Below the pieces are notes generated by a model, which searched no databases, was not told the origin of the DNA, and saw nothing but the letters and a program-made list of their open reading frames with translations. The translations under genes were made by a program, and so were the position numbers. 44,565 nucleotides of DNA, from NCBI GenBank assembly GCA_902749685.1, contig CACVKW010001532.1:1-44565 (forward strand), read 5' to 3'. This document shows, one piece after another, positions 31,483-40,166 of the stretch; the first letter of the stretch is position 1; each line of letters opens with the position of its first letter. This DNA comes from Olavius sp. associated proteobacterium Delta 1 (lineage in GTDB: Bacteria > Desulfobacterota > Desulfobacteria > Desulfobacterales > JAFDCJ01).

Positions 31483-31491
31483 TATTTAAAT
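31483..31491 (+). promoter_or_regulatory. TATA box for gene at 31613
   Basis: TATTTAAAT behind ACCCC. It would give a leader of about 100 bases holding the CTCTCCT / AGGAGAG hairpin (about 31549-31573). Confidence 0.4.
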
Positions 31492-31612
31492 CCAGTTGCC
31501 TAAGAAAAATAGTGAAATGGTGCTGTTTCCATCGACACTCAGGGCCCCCTCTCCTATTCCAGGTGAGGAGAGCGGGCAAACATAAGACTCGTTCTCAGCG
31601 AGGTGTCATAAA

Positions 31613-31813
31613 ATGGAAACAGTAAGCAACCAAGTTGATAGTTGGATACACGAAATGGAACTGCCAAGCAGTGCAACACTCAAACCGATAAGACAGTTCG
31701 ACGGCCTGTATCCGGAAGACCCAATAGAAGCTGAAGCGTACTGGGACTTCATAGGGTGGTTCATGCAACAAGAAGACGTGCTCATAATGGGCCTAAGGCC
31801 TTGTAGTCCTTGA
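31613..31813 (+). CDS. Small hypothetical protein
   Basis: 66 aa. GAGGTGTC five bases before ATG. Sequence SNQVDSWIHEMELPSSATLK ... AYWDFIGWFM is helical and acidic. The last 10 codons overlap the convergent gene at 31782, and the end (GLRPCSP) looks unnatural, so the 3' end may have been cut by a junction here. Confidence 0.4.
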   Translation: METVSNQVDSWIHEMELPSSATLKPIRQFDGLYPEDPIEAEAYWDFIGWFMQQEDVLIMGLRPCSP

Positions 31814-32279
31814 TAGCGTTAGTGACAATCCAGGGGTAAAGCGTTGCGAAGCCGTGGTGGACTATTGCCGGCTGAATGCTGACCCAATCACGGAACCGCT
31901 GACTTTTCCGCAGCTGCTTCCAGTCAGGATGAATGGTGAGGATCTTGCAATGGAAATTGGTTGTTGCCGGCAACTCTGTGTAGCTTTGTGGATCGTCAGG
32001 GTCGATGTCGAAGTCCTGCATGAAAAGCTCGATGGAGCGGAGCATCTTGGGATTAAATAGCTCATAGAAATCGCCACAATCATAGTTTCCTAAATGGAGT
32101 AGGACCTTGCTGAGCTGTATGTCGTCTTTGTTGAGAACCGAGATATTTTTGTATGTGTCGTAGTGCCACAGGATGCCTAATGTGTCTCTGTTACACAGTC
32201 CGATGACGGTTAAAGAGGTCAGTACCGCTATGGTTATGATGGTTTTTTTGTGGTGATTGATGGCTGATTTCGATTTCAT
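31782..32279 (-). CDS. Membrane-anchored hypothetical protein
   Basis: 165 aa. Basic start then one membrane helix (TIITIAVLTSLTVIGLC), remainder outside: SKVLLHLGNYDCGDFYELFN ... WVSIQPAIVHHGFATLYPWI. No ribosome-binding site visible. Function unknown; four Cys may form disulfides. Confidence 0.45.
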   Translation of the reverse strand: MKSKSAINHHKKTIITIAVLTSLTVIGLCNRDTLGILWHYDTYKNISVLNKDDIQLSKVLLHLGNYDCGDFYELFNPKMLRSIELFMQDFDIDPDDPQSYTELPATTNFHCKILTIHPDWKQLRKSQRFRDWVSIQPAIVHHGFATLYPWIVTNAIKDYKALGPL

Positions 32280-32475
32280 AGTTATGGTAGATGCTGGTGT
32301 TTCTCTGTGAATCCCGCAGTGTCTCGATTTATCCTGGAATTAAGGGATATCGAGGGAATCAAAGATATTGCGAGAAAACAGGAGAGAAACGAATAATTAT
32401 AGATATAATGATGAATAATTAAGTAAGAAAGAATGAGAAATAATAAGAGGAGGGAAATATAGAAAGAAATACTCA

Positions 32476-32847
32476 CTATATCCTCATGGCCTGTACCAAG
32501 ACAAACATGAAGAGTATACCGCATACCAGCGCCAAGTTCTTCCCGAACAAGATCCCGTATTGGATCGGGACGTTCCAAGATATCCTCCCGTATTGACGGA
32601 AAGGACTGAAATCAGATTCTCCCAAGTGACGGCTCAGTCTCGGTATCCACACTCCGTTGATTGCAAGCTGAAAAAGCACTGCAGCAAACCAGAACGGAAG
32701 GTGGTTCAACACCCTGATCCTATAATGGAAGAATGAATAATATCTGCCGTACCCGCCTTGGATAACGTCCAGCACAAGCCCGCCCACCATGAGCAGACCG
32801 ACACTCACTATCACGACTACGAGAAAGGCCTGCATAAGTCTCGCCAT
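32476..32847 (-). CDS. Four-helix membrane protein
   Basis: 123 aa from the ATG at 32847 (AGGGAGGGGG upstream). Membrane segments about residues 4-26, 45-66, and 90-118 with a basic loop WIPRLSRHLGESDF between. Unknown family. The promoter region carries the GTTTAAAC palindrome identical in core to that of the C39-like lipoprotein, so both probably respond to the same regulator. The gap 32280-32475 holds nothing I can call. Confidence 0.5.
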   Translation of the reverse strand: MARLMQAFLVVVIVSVGLLMVGGLVLDVIQGGYGRYYSFFHYRIRVLNHLPFWFAAVLFQLAINGVWIPRLSRHLGESDFSPFRQYGRISWNVPIQYGILFGKNLALVCGILFMFVLVQAMRI

Positions 32848-32881
32848 AACCCCCTCCCTTTTCCTCAACAAAAGTTGATTT

Positions 32882-32899
32882 GTTGAGTTTAAACTTAAC
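32882..32899 (-). promoter_or_regulatory. GTTTAAACTCAA palindrome (copy 4)
   Basis: Reads GTTAAGTTTAAACTCAAC on the minus strand, all 18 bases identical to copy 1. It lies 34 bases before the membrane protein start and faces the same way relative to its gene as the other copies. Confidence 0.6.
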
Positions 32900-32956
32900 T
32901 ATCTTCCTGTAATCATTATGTTTTTACATCAATATAGGCCCTGATTTCTCAGTTGT

Positions 32957-32971
32957 CCAGAAAAATTTAAT
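32957..32971 (+). promoter_or_regulatory. Archaeal BRE/TATA promoter
   Basis: CCAGAAA followed by AATTTAAT, with start of transcription expected near 32995, about 28 bases before the ATG at 33023. Confidence 0.5.
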
Positions 32972-33022
32972 AACTTGTATACCTATATGGCCTTTAGGAA
33001 CGACTTTTTTTGAGAAACCATA

Positions 33023-33580
33023 ATGAAAAACGACACATACTATACGGAAGAGGAACCAAAAAAAGAAAAGATGATCGAGATAGTCAGCGGAATACAAGAC
33101 CCCCAAGCATACGCTATAATGACCACACAGATCGTCATGGACAACATCATCAATCCATCTAAAAACGCCAGCCTCGACGACATATTCAACCTGCCAGTTG
33201 AACAAGGTCAGATGAAGATTGAACTCCTAATATCGCTCCTCGGTCATATTAAGTTCAGGGCCGAAAATGACCTGAAACACATAAATTTTGATTTGGTACG
33301 CGTCGGTAATTGGCGCCTTGAACTGCCATATGACCAGGCCTATAACAAATCCAAGAACTGGTTGGAGCTGAACAAGCTAGAGATCCAGCTGCGGAGCGAA
33401 AAGCGGCAGGTTCAATCTGGTCTTACTAAGAACACTCTCGGAATAATGAATCAGATCATTTATGCGCTTGTTGAACACAGGAAAGAACATAAAAAACAAG
33501 AGCTCTTCAAGGATGCTGGTGATGATTCTGAGCTCGAAAAATTGGTGGTTAAGGATGTATCGGATGTTGAATATCGATGA
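33023..33580 (+). CDS. Hypothetical protein upstream of HerA-type ATPase
   Basis: 185 aa, soluble, helical: acidic start (EEEPKKEKMIEIVSGI), then LISLLGHIKFRAENDLKHIN and a basic amphipathic helix. Overlaps the ATPase gene by 26 bases, so it is a likely partner of the ATPase, for instance an adaptor. No Shine-Dalgarno near the ATG; the transcript is short-leadered from the promoter at 32957. Confidence 0.5.
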   Translation: MKNDTYYTEEEPKKEKMIEIVSGIQDPQAYAIMTTQIVMDNIINPSKNASLDDIFNLPVEQGQMKIELLISLLGHIKFRAENDLKHINFDLVRVGNWRLELPYDQAYNKSKNWLELNKLEIQLRSEKRQVQSGLTKNTLGIMNQIIYALVEHRKEHKKQELFKDAGDDSELEKLVVKDVSDVEYR

Positions 33581-35603
33581 TAAATTGAAGCTCCTAAGGC
33601 CTGTAGTAGGGCCTGACAAAGCTGAAGCGCTGCGCAAGCTGTATTACATGGAGGACACGGCTAAAGAAAGGACGGAAGTAGAGCTGAAGATAGATTCCTT
33701 GATCAGCAGCAGGGCAAAAACAGATATTGATAACATAGTCCTTCTTCCTCCGCCTGACGAAAACGGCAGTGACGGTGAAATAAGCCTCGGACTTGTTGAG
33801 TACCTTGAAAGAAAACTGTTCCCTTACAGCCTCAGGCTTAAAGACATAAACAGGCATGCCGGCATATTCGGATCAACAGGAACTGGAAAAACAACTATAG
33901 CAACAAACATCATAAGGGAGCTGCACAAACGAAAGGTCCCTACAATAGTTATTGATTGGGAAACTAGCTATAGGGGCCTCGCGCAAGAGCTAAAAGACTT
34001 CATTGTTTATACAGTGGGGATAGATATCAATCCTTTCTATACAAACCTTTTCAACGTCCCTCCAGGGATCTCAATCCATGAATACGCCAAGAACCTTGTT
34101 TCGCTTGTAAGCCATGATTATTTGGGAGGACAAGGATCAGATACAGTGCTGCTGGAATACATCTTGGAGGCTTTTGCTGAAAACAACAAACCTATCTTTG
34201 AGGATCTGATTAACATAATCGACAGAGAAATAATCCAGAAACTTAAGTTTAAAGGCAAGCTCGCAGGAAGGACAGGACTATGGAAAGAGACCGTGCTCAG
34301 GCAGAACAAATTTATGAGCATCGGCTGCATCGGAAGAGTCGTGAATACCAACAGGCACATACCAGTAGAAAACCTCTTGGACAAATGGGCTGTGCTTGAG
34401 CTCGGAAACCTAAAAAGCCCTCAAGACAGGGCATTCATAACGCACTTCGTACTTGACCAACTCATGCTTTATTTCCAACACAAAGGCATAGTGTCCGAGA
34501 AATTGAAGCTCGTAATTGTGATGGAAGAATTCCACAATCTCGTAAATATCGATGGGAAAAGAACAGACGGCACACCCATACTGATCGATAACATGTTCAG
34601 AGAGATTAGAAAGTACGGAGTAGGCCTTATTGCTATTGACCAGACCCCTTCAGAGATCCCCAATGCGGTGTATGCAAACATGAACACCAAGATCAGTTTC
34701 TCACTTAATACTAACCAGGACACTTACAGCATGGGAAGGGCAATGAACATGCCTGAGCTCAAATGGCCTTATCTTGGAATGCTTGAGACAGGCCAGGCAA
34801 TAACGAGCATAAAACAAAGAATCCCAGAACCTATTCTGCTAAGCATCCCTTTCACTAAACCCCTACCTAATATTAATAACTCAACCCTCAGAAGCTTAAT
34901 GAGTGGAGTCTCGGACTTATCAATCGAGATTATCGAGAAAGAGACGGAACTCAATGACCCTCAATCTTCTCTTACAAATTATACTCCCCCCTCTGCGGCG
35001 GCCCCTGACAAGCTCGAAGCCCTCGAACTGATCTTCTTAGAAGACCTAATAAAGTACCCTTTTGATGGTGTCGATAAACGTACCAAAAGAATGGGAATGC
35101 ACCAGACAGAAATTACCAAGATCCACAAGAGTCTCACAAAAAAGCAAGTAGCTTTCCCTGTGATTGTTGATGGCCGAAAGCTGTTCAAACTCACTCCTTA
35201 CGGCAAAGAAGCTGCGGAAAGACATGGCCTAAAGATCCCTAAATGGAAAGGCGGAATCGTTCATGCATACTGCGTTGCAAAAGTAATGGCGCACATGCGC
35301 TTGCAAGGACTTGGGGCAGCTAAAGAAGTTGATAACATCGATATTATTGACAAGAAGAATCTTATCGGAATCGAGGTTGAAACCGGAAAATCAAACATTC
35401 TGAAGAACCTCAAGAAGCTCCATGACGCAAAGCTTAAATACAAGTATGTCTTAGGTACTGATACTGAAGCAACTCTCAAAGTCAGAGGCATTTCTGACTT
35501 CATTAAAGGCATCAAAATCATGGCTGTTAAGGACTTCATGAAACTCACAAAAGACCAGATCATTTCATCTATCCGCCAGGATAAATCAAGCTCACAACAA
35601 TAA
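33555..35603 (+). CDS. HerA/DUF87-type ATPase with nuclease-like tail
   Basis: 682 aa; ATG five bases after GGTGGT. Walker A GSTGTGKTT (about 106-114), Walker B KLVIVMEEFHN, and an Arg-finger-like region make a HerA/VirB4-type hexameric DNA translocase common in archaeal plasmids. A winged-helix-like stretch (about 510-570) is followed by a C-terminal part VDNIDIIDKKNLIGIEVETG that has the D..ExE pattern of PD-(D/E)xK nucleases. It may pump and cut DNA during transfer, packaging or repair. Confidence 0.8.
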   Translation: MYRMLNIDDKLKLLRPVVGPDKAEALRKLYYMEDTAKERTEVELKIDSLISSRAKTDIDNIVLLPPPDENGSDGEISLGLVEYLERKLFPYSLRLKDINRHAGIFGSTGTGKTTIATNIIRELHKRKVPTIVIDWETSYRGLAQELKDFIVYTVGIDINPFYTNLFNVPPGISIHEYAKNLVSLVSHDYLGGQGSDTVLLEYILEAFAENNKPIFEDLINIIDREIIQKLKFKGKLAGRTGLWKETVLRQNKFMSIGCIGRVVNTNRHIPVENLLDKWAVLELGNLKSPQDRAFITHFVLDQLMLYFQHKGIVSEKLKLVIVMEEFHNLVNIDGKRTDGTPILIDNMFREIRKYGVGLIAIDQTPSEIPNAVYANMNTKISFSLNTNQDTYSMGRAMNMPELKWPYLGMLETGQAITSIKQRIPEPILLSIPFTKPLPNINNSTLRSLMSGVSDLSIEIIEKETELNDPQSSLTNYTPPSAAAPDKLEALELIFLEDLIKYPFDGVDKRTKRMGMHQTEITKIHKSLTKKQVAFPVIVDGRKLFKLTPYGKEAAERHGLKIPKWKGGIVHAYCVAKVMAHMRLQGLGAAKEVDNIDIIDKKNLIGIEVETGKSNILKNLKKLHDAKLKYKYVLGTDTEATLKVRGISDFIKGIKIMAVKDFMKLTKDQIISSIRQDKSSSQQ

Positions 35604-35787
35604 ACAAAAACGAAATTTCAGCAGAACACACCCACAGCGCAAGGCGCTAAAATTTCAACGTATTAGCGGTTCTCACCAAAACGAACCCACTTTTTCTTAG
35701 ACCCACCTTTCAACACAAAAAATCAAAAAAATAACTAAAAAATTTAATCAATCGAACCATTACATAATCAGAAAGGATACCTACGCC

Positions 35788-36090
35788 ATGACAAGAAACT
35801 TCAAGAAAGAGACCGCACAAATCAGGGAACAAGCAGCTGAAGTTTTACAGACACCGCTCTTTAGCAGGCAATCAACAGCAGTGCTGATGTTAGCAGTGAT
35901 CAAACTCGGAATATTAGAAAAAAGAATCAGAACCACAAACTCATTAACAGAAAGAAAGGAGGCCATGTATGAATTCGACAGCGCAAGCCACAGAATCAGA
36001 AAAGCAATCCAAGACTTTCAACATCGCCAAGAAAGGACCGGGCAAAAACGCCATACAGACACTCGTAGAACACGGGCCATTTCAGCTTGA
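35788..36090 (+). CDS. Hypothetical protein, overlapped by next gene
   Basis: 100 aa. GAAAGGAT precedes the ATG region. Helical (AQIREQAAEVLQTPLFSRQS ... LAVIKLGILEKRIRTTNSLT). Its last 41 codons overlap the next gene in another frame; the tail (HTDTRRTRAISA) is basic and looks like secondary sequence. Either a true overlap or a damaged gene. Confidence 0.45.
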   Translation: MTRNFKKETAQIREQAAEVLQTPLFSRQSTAVLMLAVIKLGILEKRIRTTNSLTERKEAMYEFDSASHRIRKAIQDFQHRQERTGQKRHTDTRRTRAISA

Positions 36091-36229
36091 GACAAAAGAA
36101 TGTCCAAGGTGCAGATGCGTTTGGCTACAAGCATTTGTCAGAGAAGGTACTGACTGGAATGATTTTGGCATACGCCACTGCCCTTATTGCGGACTTGCAA
36201 GAGACGGTATGGGAAAAGCCATGATGTAA
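35969..36229 (+). CDS. Zinc-ribbon protein
   Basis: 86 aa, AGGAGG before ATG. Low-complexity start, then HGPFQLETKECPRCRCVWLQ and HCPYCGLARD give a zinc ribbon. A U-tract terminator follows. Bacterial-type expression signals. Overlaps the previous gene by 122 bases. Confidence 0.6.
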   Translation: MNSTAQATESEKQSKTFNIAKKGPGKNAIQTLVEHGPFQLETKECPRCRCVWLQAFVREGTDWNDFGIRHCPYCGLARDGMGKAMM

Positions 36230-36261
36230 ACCAGACCCACACAACCTATTTTGCTGCAATC

Positions 36262-36299
36262 AAAGCCTCTTTTTGAGTGACCAGAAGAGGCTTTTTTTT
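36262..36299 (+). terminator. Intrinsic terminator
   Basis: AAAGCCTCTT / AAGAGGCTTT stem with 13-base loop and a run of eight T. Typical bacterial rho-independent form. Confidence 0.75.
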
Positions 36300-36325
36300 G
36301 CGCCCTTCAAAGGAGGTAACTGAAC

Positions 36326-36691
36326 ATGTGGAGCACACCAACAGAGGAACGACTATCGAAAATACCCAAACTATACGAAACAGAACACACGCCCTTAGAG
36401 GACAAGACTGTCTACCTGCACTTTTTCATTGGAGGATGTGACTGGTACGTATGCGAATACGATGGAACTGATTTGTTTTGGGGTTATGCGATCCTGAACT
36501 GCGACTTCGAAATGGCCGAATGGGGATACATCTCATTCAAAGAGCTAAAACGCATCAACATCGGAGGAATCGAGATCGATTGTGAATTAGAGGAATACTG
36601 GAAGAACCCGACTGCATCAGAGGTCGAGAATATTTGCCTTGGTAATGGATGGCCCTCACCAAGAGATAAGCAATTGCAGAACGCAAGCTAA
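36326..36691 (+). CDS. DUF2958 family protein
   Basis: 121 aa. WSTPTEERLSKIPKLYETEH ... YLHFFIGGCDWYVCEYDGTD ... EWGYISFKEL fits the DUF2958 pattern, common on bacterial conjugative plasmids and ICEs. Role unknown. AAAGGAGG precedes the ATG and its own terminator follows. Confidence 0.8.
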   Translation: MWSTPTEERLSKIPKLYETEHTPLEDKTVYLHFFIGGCDWYVCEYDGTDLFWGYAILNCDFEMAEWGYISFKELKRINIGGIEIDCELEEYWKNPTASEVENICLGNGWPSPRDKQLQNAS

Positions 36692-36722
36692 ATACTGATA
36701 CCTGGAAACAGAACACGAAAAG

Positions 36723-36755
36723 CCTCTCTGAAACACCCTTCAGAGGGGTTTTTTT
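36723..36755 (+). terminator. Intrinsic terminator
   Basis: CCTCTCTGAA / TTCAGAGGGG stem (one G-U), followed by seven T. Confidence 0.75.
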
Positions 36756-36777
36756 ATTTGGGAAAGGAGCTCACGCA

Positions 36778-36966
36778 ATGACTCAAGAGGAAAAGAATAG
36801 ATACCAGGAAGCCAGCGCATTGAAGCGGATCATAGAGCAACTCAAAGGCCAGAAATTCAAACTCGATTGCGGACACCACGTCACCTTCGGGCACTTCCTA
36901 GGCAACGACATAACCATCCGGAACGGCAAACAACCAAAAATAATCTGTACGCTCTGCAGCTACTGA
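36778..36966 (+). CDS. Small Cys/His-rich plasmid protein
   Basis: 62 aa. Helical start (QEASALKRIIEQLKGQKFKL) then DCGHHVTFGHFLGNDITIRN and CTLC at the end: likely zinc site from C, H, H and Cys pair. I associate this pattern with bacterial ICE/plasmid genes beside DUF2958. AAAGGAG upstream. Confidence 0.6.
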   Translation: MTQEEKNRYQEASALKRIIEQLKGQKFKLDCGHHVTFGHFLGNDITIRNGKQPKIICTLCSY

Positions 36967-36977
36967 AAGGAGGCCCT

Positions 36978-37625
36978 ATGCCTGATGAGATTAACAGGAA
37001 AATTATGGATAACGAGCTCTCAGCTATGGACTGGGAACATTACGATCTTGCCTGGGAACTGCAATGGTGGATCGACTTTTTCAACATAGCATTCTTCAAA
37101 GACCAGCCACTGCCCATGCCTGTGCTGACCTTCGAGAAAGCCAACGTCAGAAGCCTCGGGCATTACCGAATCGGCCTTAATGACTGGGCCGTTAAGAACC
37201 AGATCAACCTCAACAAAATATATCTGGACAGACCTCTTTACGAGATCCTCGCAACACTGATTCACGAGATGGTCCACCTATGGGAATACACGCACGTCGA
37301 AGAAGGAAGGCGCACAAAAAGCTGGTATCACCCGAAAGCTTTCAGGAACAAGATGGAAGAAATAGGGATAGCCACTGACAAGACCGGATGCCATGTATAT
37401 GTCGGCAACCCCTTTTTTGATCTGATAATTCAGCACGGAGTGACTCCACCTATCAATGAGCTGCAGAAAATGTGTGGGATCAAACCTCGTCGCTTCACGA
37501 TCAAGAAAAAAAGGGGCAGTTCGAAGCTCAAGAAATGGAGCTGCGGATGTACGAACGTCAGAGTTGCAGTTAAGGAATTCCACGCTGTATGTATGAAGTG
37601 CGGCAACATGTTTAAGAAAGCCTGA
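36978..37625 (+). CDS. SprT-like metalloprotease
   Basis: 215 aa; ATG with AAAGGAGG just upstream. Zinc motif HEMVHLWE (His about 96 and 100), preceded by the domain's NLNKIYLDRPLYEILATLI. C-terminal Cys pairs (CGC ... CMKCG) form a zinc ribbon as in SprT/Spartan. Such proteases degrade DNA-crosslinked proteins or serve plasmid functions. Confidence 0.8.
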   Translation: MPDEINRKIMDNELSAMDWEHYDLAWELQWWIDFFNIAFFKDQPLPMPVLTFEKANVRSLGHYRIGLNDWAVKNQINLNKIYLDRPLYEILATLIHEMVHLWEYTHVEEGRRTKSWYHPKAFRNKMEEIGIATDKTGCHVYVGNPFFDLIIQHGVTPPINELQKMCGIKPRRFTIKKKRGSSKLKKWSCGCTNVRVAVKEFHAVCMKCGNMFKKA

Positions 37626-37634
37626 TGGAAAAAC

Positions 37635-37714
37635 GTGTGAGGAATCATACCTAAGCATTGAAGAAATGGGTTTCCAGGGTACGAATGGGGGGTGATTGGT
37701 ATGATTCCTCGCAC
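37635..37714. terminator. 17-bp inverted repeat between convergent genes
   Basis: GTGTGAGGAATCATACC at 37635-37651 and GGTATGATTCCTCGCAC at 37698-37714 are complementary at 16 of 17 bases with a 46-base loop. It lies between the SprT gene and the surface-protein operon. Bidirectional terminator, structured RNA, or inverted ends of a lost element. Confidence 0.45.
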
Positions 37715-37741
37715 AGAAGGCGATACACATGACAATGAATG

Positions 37742-38971
37742 TTATAAGGACAGCTTTATACAAATTATGACGGCGCTCACCAGCATAAGAGCTATGATCA
37801 TTCCAGGGACAGTTGACACAAACGCGAAGGCTGGAGGAGTTACAGCAACAAAGAGTCGTACAATGAATTCTATTATTGCAATGAGCACTCTAAGGACGAA
37901 CTTGATGATTTTGATTGTGTATTTCCAGAAAAACACCGTGAGGACAAGGGCAAGACCGATACCTATAAAGAGGCCCTTACTTTTTATCCAGGACCAAAAT
38001 ATCAGGAGGGAATCCAGGACCTTTGCAAAGACAGAAACACCAACAGGTGGGTTGTCCCACACTATCAAATCATACCCTACTGCCGGCGTCCTAATAGTCT
38101 GTCCGTCAAGCGTTGCGGTGACATAGTAATAGATCATTGTGTGAGGAGGATAGCCCCCTAATGGTGAGCTATAGCTTTCTCCCGCCATTTCCTGAATTGA
38201 TTCTAATGTGGTCCAGTCTTGTTTGTTGTGGCTGTAATGATACTCGACTTTGGCTCCTTGAGACGCTTCTGTAAGGTATACCCAGAAATTGACTGTCTGG
38301 TTCGGCAATGGGAGGTGCTCGTTTCTGTGGATGTAACTGGTCAAAAACTCGTTTAGGTGCAGGAACCCGAATTCTGATTCATCATATATTGTTTCGCTTC
38401 GCCCACTCCCTCCTGCTGGTGCAGGGTCTTGTTCTTCCTCTTCTGTTGCGGGAAACACTATGGTTCTTACTGACGAATTCTTTTCGTTCAGGCCTTTGTC
38501 CTTGCAGCTTATGAACCATGCTGTGCTGCCTTCTTCTGTTGTAGTGTAAGTTATGGAGTGGGTGCCACTTGCAGCAACTGTTTCTGTTTTGACCTTCTCA
38601 TTAGCTATCCACAGGCTACATTCCTTGATGTGTAGATCCGCAACAACGTACTCATAGGTGACTTCCGATGAGCCTGAGGAATACATGTCCTCAGGGGAGG
38701 ATAGGGTGACTGTGGGGGCCGTCTTGTCGAATAGGAAGGTGCTTAGGAGGCCTAAGCTCGCGTTGTAATTTGTTGATGTGGTGGTTCCTGAGATGTCTGC
38801 GTCGATATTCGTTATTGATTGAAAATTGGTGCTCTCAGATCCAAAGCTTCCTGCAGTATAGAAAATGTTTGTCTGATAGTTATCTGAAGAAGGTAGGGTT
38901 GCTGTGGCTATCTGGATCATGCTTAACAACACGAAAAAACATATTGACCACCGAATTATTGTATTTGTCAT
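37742..38971 (-). CDS. Secreted surface protein with C-terminal anchors
   Basis: 409 aa. Signal peptide (IRWSICFFVLLSMIQIATAT), then a repeat pattern FYTAGSFGSESTNFQSITNI / TSTNYNASLGLLST common in DPANN surface proteins, a beta-sandwich with disulfide Cys (CSLW ... ISCKDKG), and a C-terminal block of two or three membrane helices (about 310-405). Faces outward. Possibly archaeal; product of a five-gene minus operon. Confidence 0.65.
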   Translation of the reverse strand: MTNTIIRWSICFFVLLSMIQIATATLPSSDNYQTNIFYTAGSFGSESTNFQSITNIDADISGTTTSTNYNASLGLLSTFLFDKTAPTVTLSSPEDMYSSGSSEVTYEYVVADLHIKECSLWIANEKVKTETVAASGTHSITYTTTEEGSTAWFISCKDKGLNEKNSSVRTIVFPATEEEEQDPAPAGGSGRSETIYDESEFGFLHLNEFLTSYIHRNEHLPLPNQTVNFWVYLTEASQGAKVEYHYSHNKQDWTTLESIQEMAGESYSSPLGGYPPHTMIYYYVTATLDGQTIRTPAVGYDLIVWDNPPVGVSVFAKVLDSLLIFWSWIKSKGLFIGIGLALVLTVFFWKYTIKIIKFVLRVLIAIIEFIVRLFVAVTPPAFAFVSTVPGMIIALMLVSAVIICIKLSL

Positions 38972-38973
38972 CC

Positions 38974-40143
38974 TTAGTTAACAATTATTATACAATTTGA
39001 ATCTATCCAAAGAATGTTTCCGCTTCCAGGGTCACCCATCCCTGTTGTGTTGATACTACCATTACACCTCGTTTCCCCAGTTCCCGTAAAATTAATGTTT
39101 CCTGTACCAGTATCACAGTTTGTGATGTTACAGTAATCGCTCATATTGATTTGCCAGTTTTGGTCCGGTCCTGGGCACGAGCAAGTATTTGTAGGAGGAA
39201 GCGACCCTGGAGTCATGTCTCCGAACCCTATTGCGTTAGCGTTGTTCTGGACCTTCTCAGTTATCTCTGTAGCTGTTCTATCATCTCCATACAAGACTAT
39301 GTTATCGTATCTAAAATAGCTTCCTGAGCTAAAATCGTGATTATTGAACTTAATGTTCCCATTATTACTTGAGCTTGACCTAAATGCTGCATTACTTTGT
39401 AATTCGCTTGTGCCTTGCCAAATATCATAAGTACCTGAGAAACCACTGGTCACGTATGTATTTAAGTTCCATGTACCTTCTGCTGCTGTTCCGATTGTGT
39501 GCCATCCTGTATCAAGATACCTATAAGTTGTTGCTATCCATGGATGCGCAATATATACAACCCCTGAACCATCTCCTGCGTAAGTATAACTTACACCACT
39601 GCTTCCTACAGCATTATGTAGTTTCCAAAACTGGGTTGTTCCAAGGTCTTCTGGATCGAAGGCATAATCAATCGTTTGGTCGTTATTCAAATTACAGAAC
39701 AGATAATCTCTTCCCCACATTGCTGCTGTTGAAGAACAAGTACACGTATCAAGACCATCTGAGTTCACTCCAGTAAGGTCTATAACCCCACTATCGCATT
39801 TATAGAATGCTTTAATATCATCACCTGAGAACAATGATGCGTTATTTACTGTTGTTCCGTTTCCAGATACCACTACGAAAGGCACGTCAGTATGTGTGCT
39901 GTTAGCCACGATATAATCAGTATCATCACCACTATTATACCTTACCTGCATGTCTGTTCCGTAACAAGCAGCAAGAACATATTCAGCTCCTGCAGTACCT
40001 GGTATGATGAATCCATCCGAACCATTCAAATTGAACACACTTTTCTGGGTCATATTAGTGCAGTTTATGTCGTATGCACCATCATATCCACTAACTAAGC
40101 CTGTGAGTAATATCATTGATAGCATTATGATTATTTTTCTCAT
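38974..40143 (-). CDS. Secreted LamG-like surface protein
   Basis: 389 aa from the ATG at 40143. Signal peptide IIIMLSMILLTGLVSG. Asn/Thr/Ser-rich; the middle (YRYLDTGWHTIGTAAEGTWN ... YDNIVLYGDD) looks like a concanavalin/LamG fold, and the C-terminus has paired Cys and Gly repeats (CSCPGPDQNWQINMSDYCNI). Many NxS/T sites suggest N-glycosylation. 3 bases from the next gene; translation may be coupled. Confidence 0.65.
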   Translation of the reverse strand: MRKIIIMLSMILLTGLVSGYDGAYDINCTNMTQKSVFNLNGSDGFIIPGTAGAEYVLAACYGTDMQVRYNSGDDTDYIVANSTHTDVPFVVVSGNGTTVNNASLFSGDDIKAFYKCDSGVIDLTGVNSDGLDTCTCSSTAAMWGRDYLFCNLNNDQTIDYAFDPEDLGTTQFWKLHNAVGSSGVSYTYAGDGSGVVYIAHPWIATTYRYLDTGWHTIGTAAEGTWNLNTYVTSGFSGTYDIWQGTSELQSNAAFRSSSSNNGNIKFNNHDFSSGSYFRYDNIVLYGDDRTATEITEKVQNNANAIGFGDMTPGSLPPTNTCSCPGPDQNWQINMSDYCNITNCDTGTGNINFTGTGETRCNGSINTTGMGDPGSGNILWIDSNCIIIVN

Positions 40144-40166
40144 TTTTTCATATGGTTTTATCTCAG

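Noticed and set aside
33462..33554. Longer N-terminus of the ATPase
   Set aside because: Lies fully inside the previous gene in another frame; ATG at 33555 has GGTGGT upstream.
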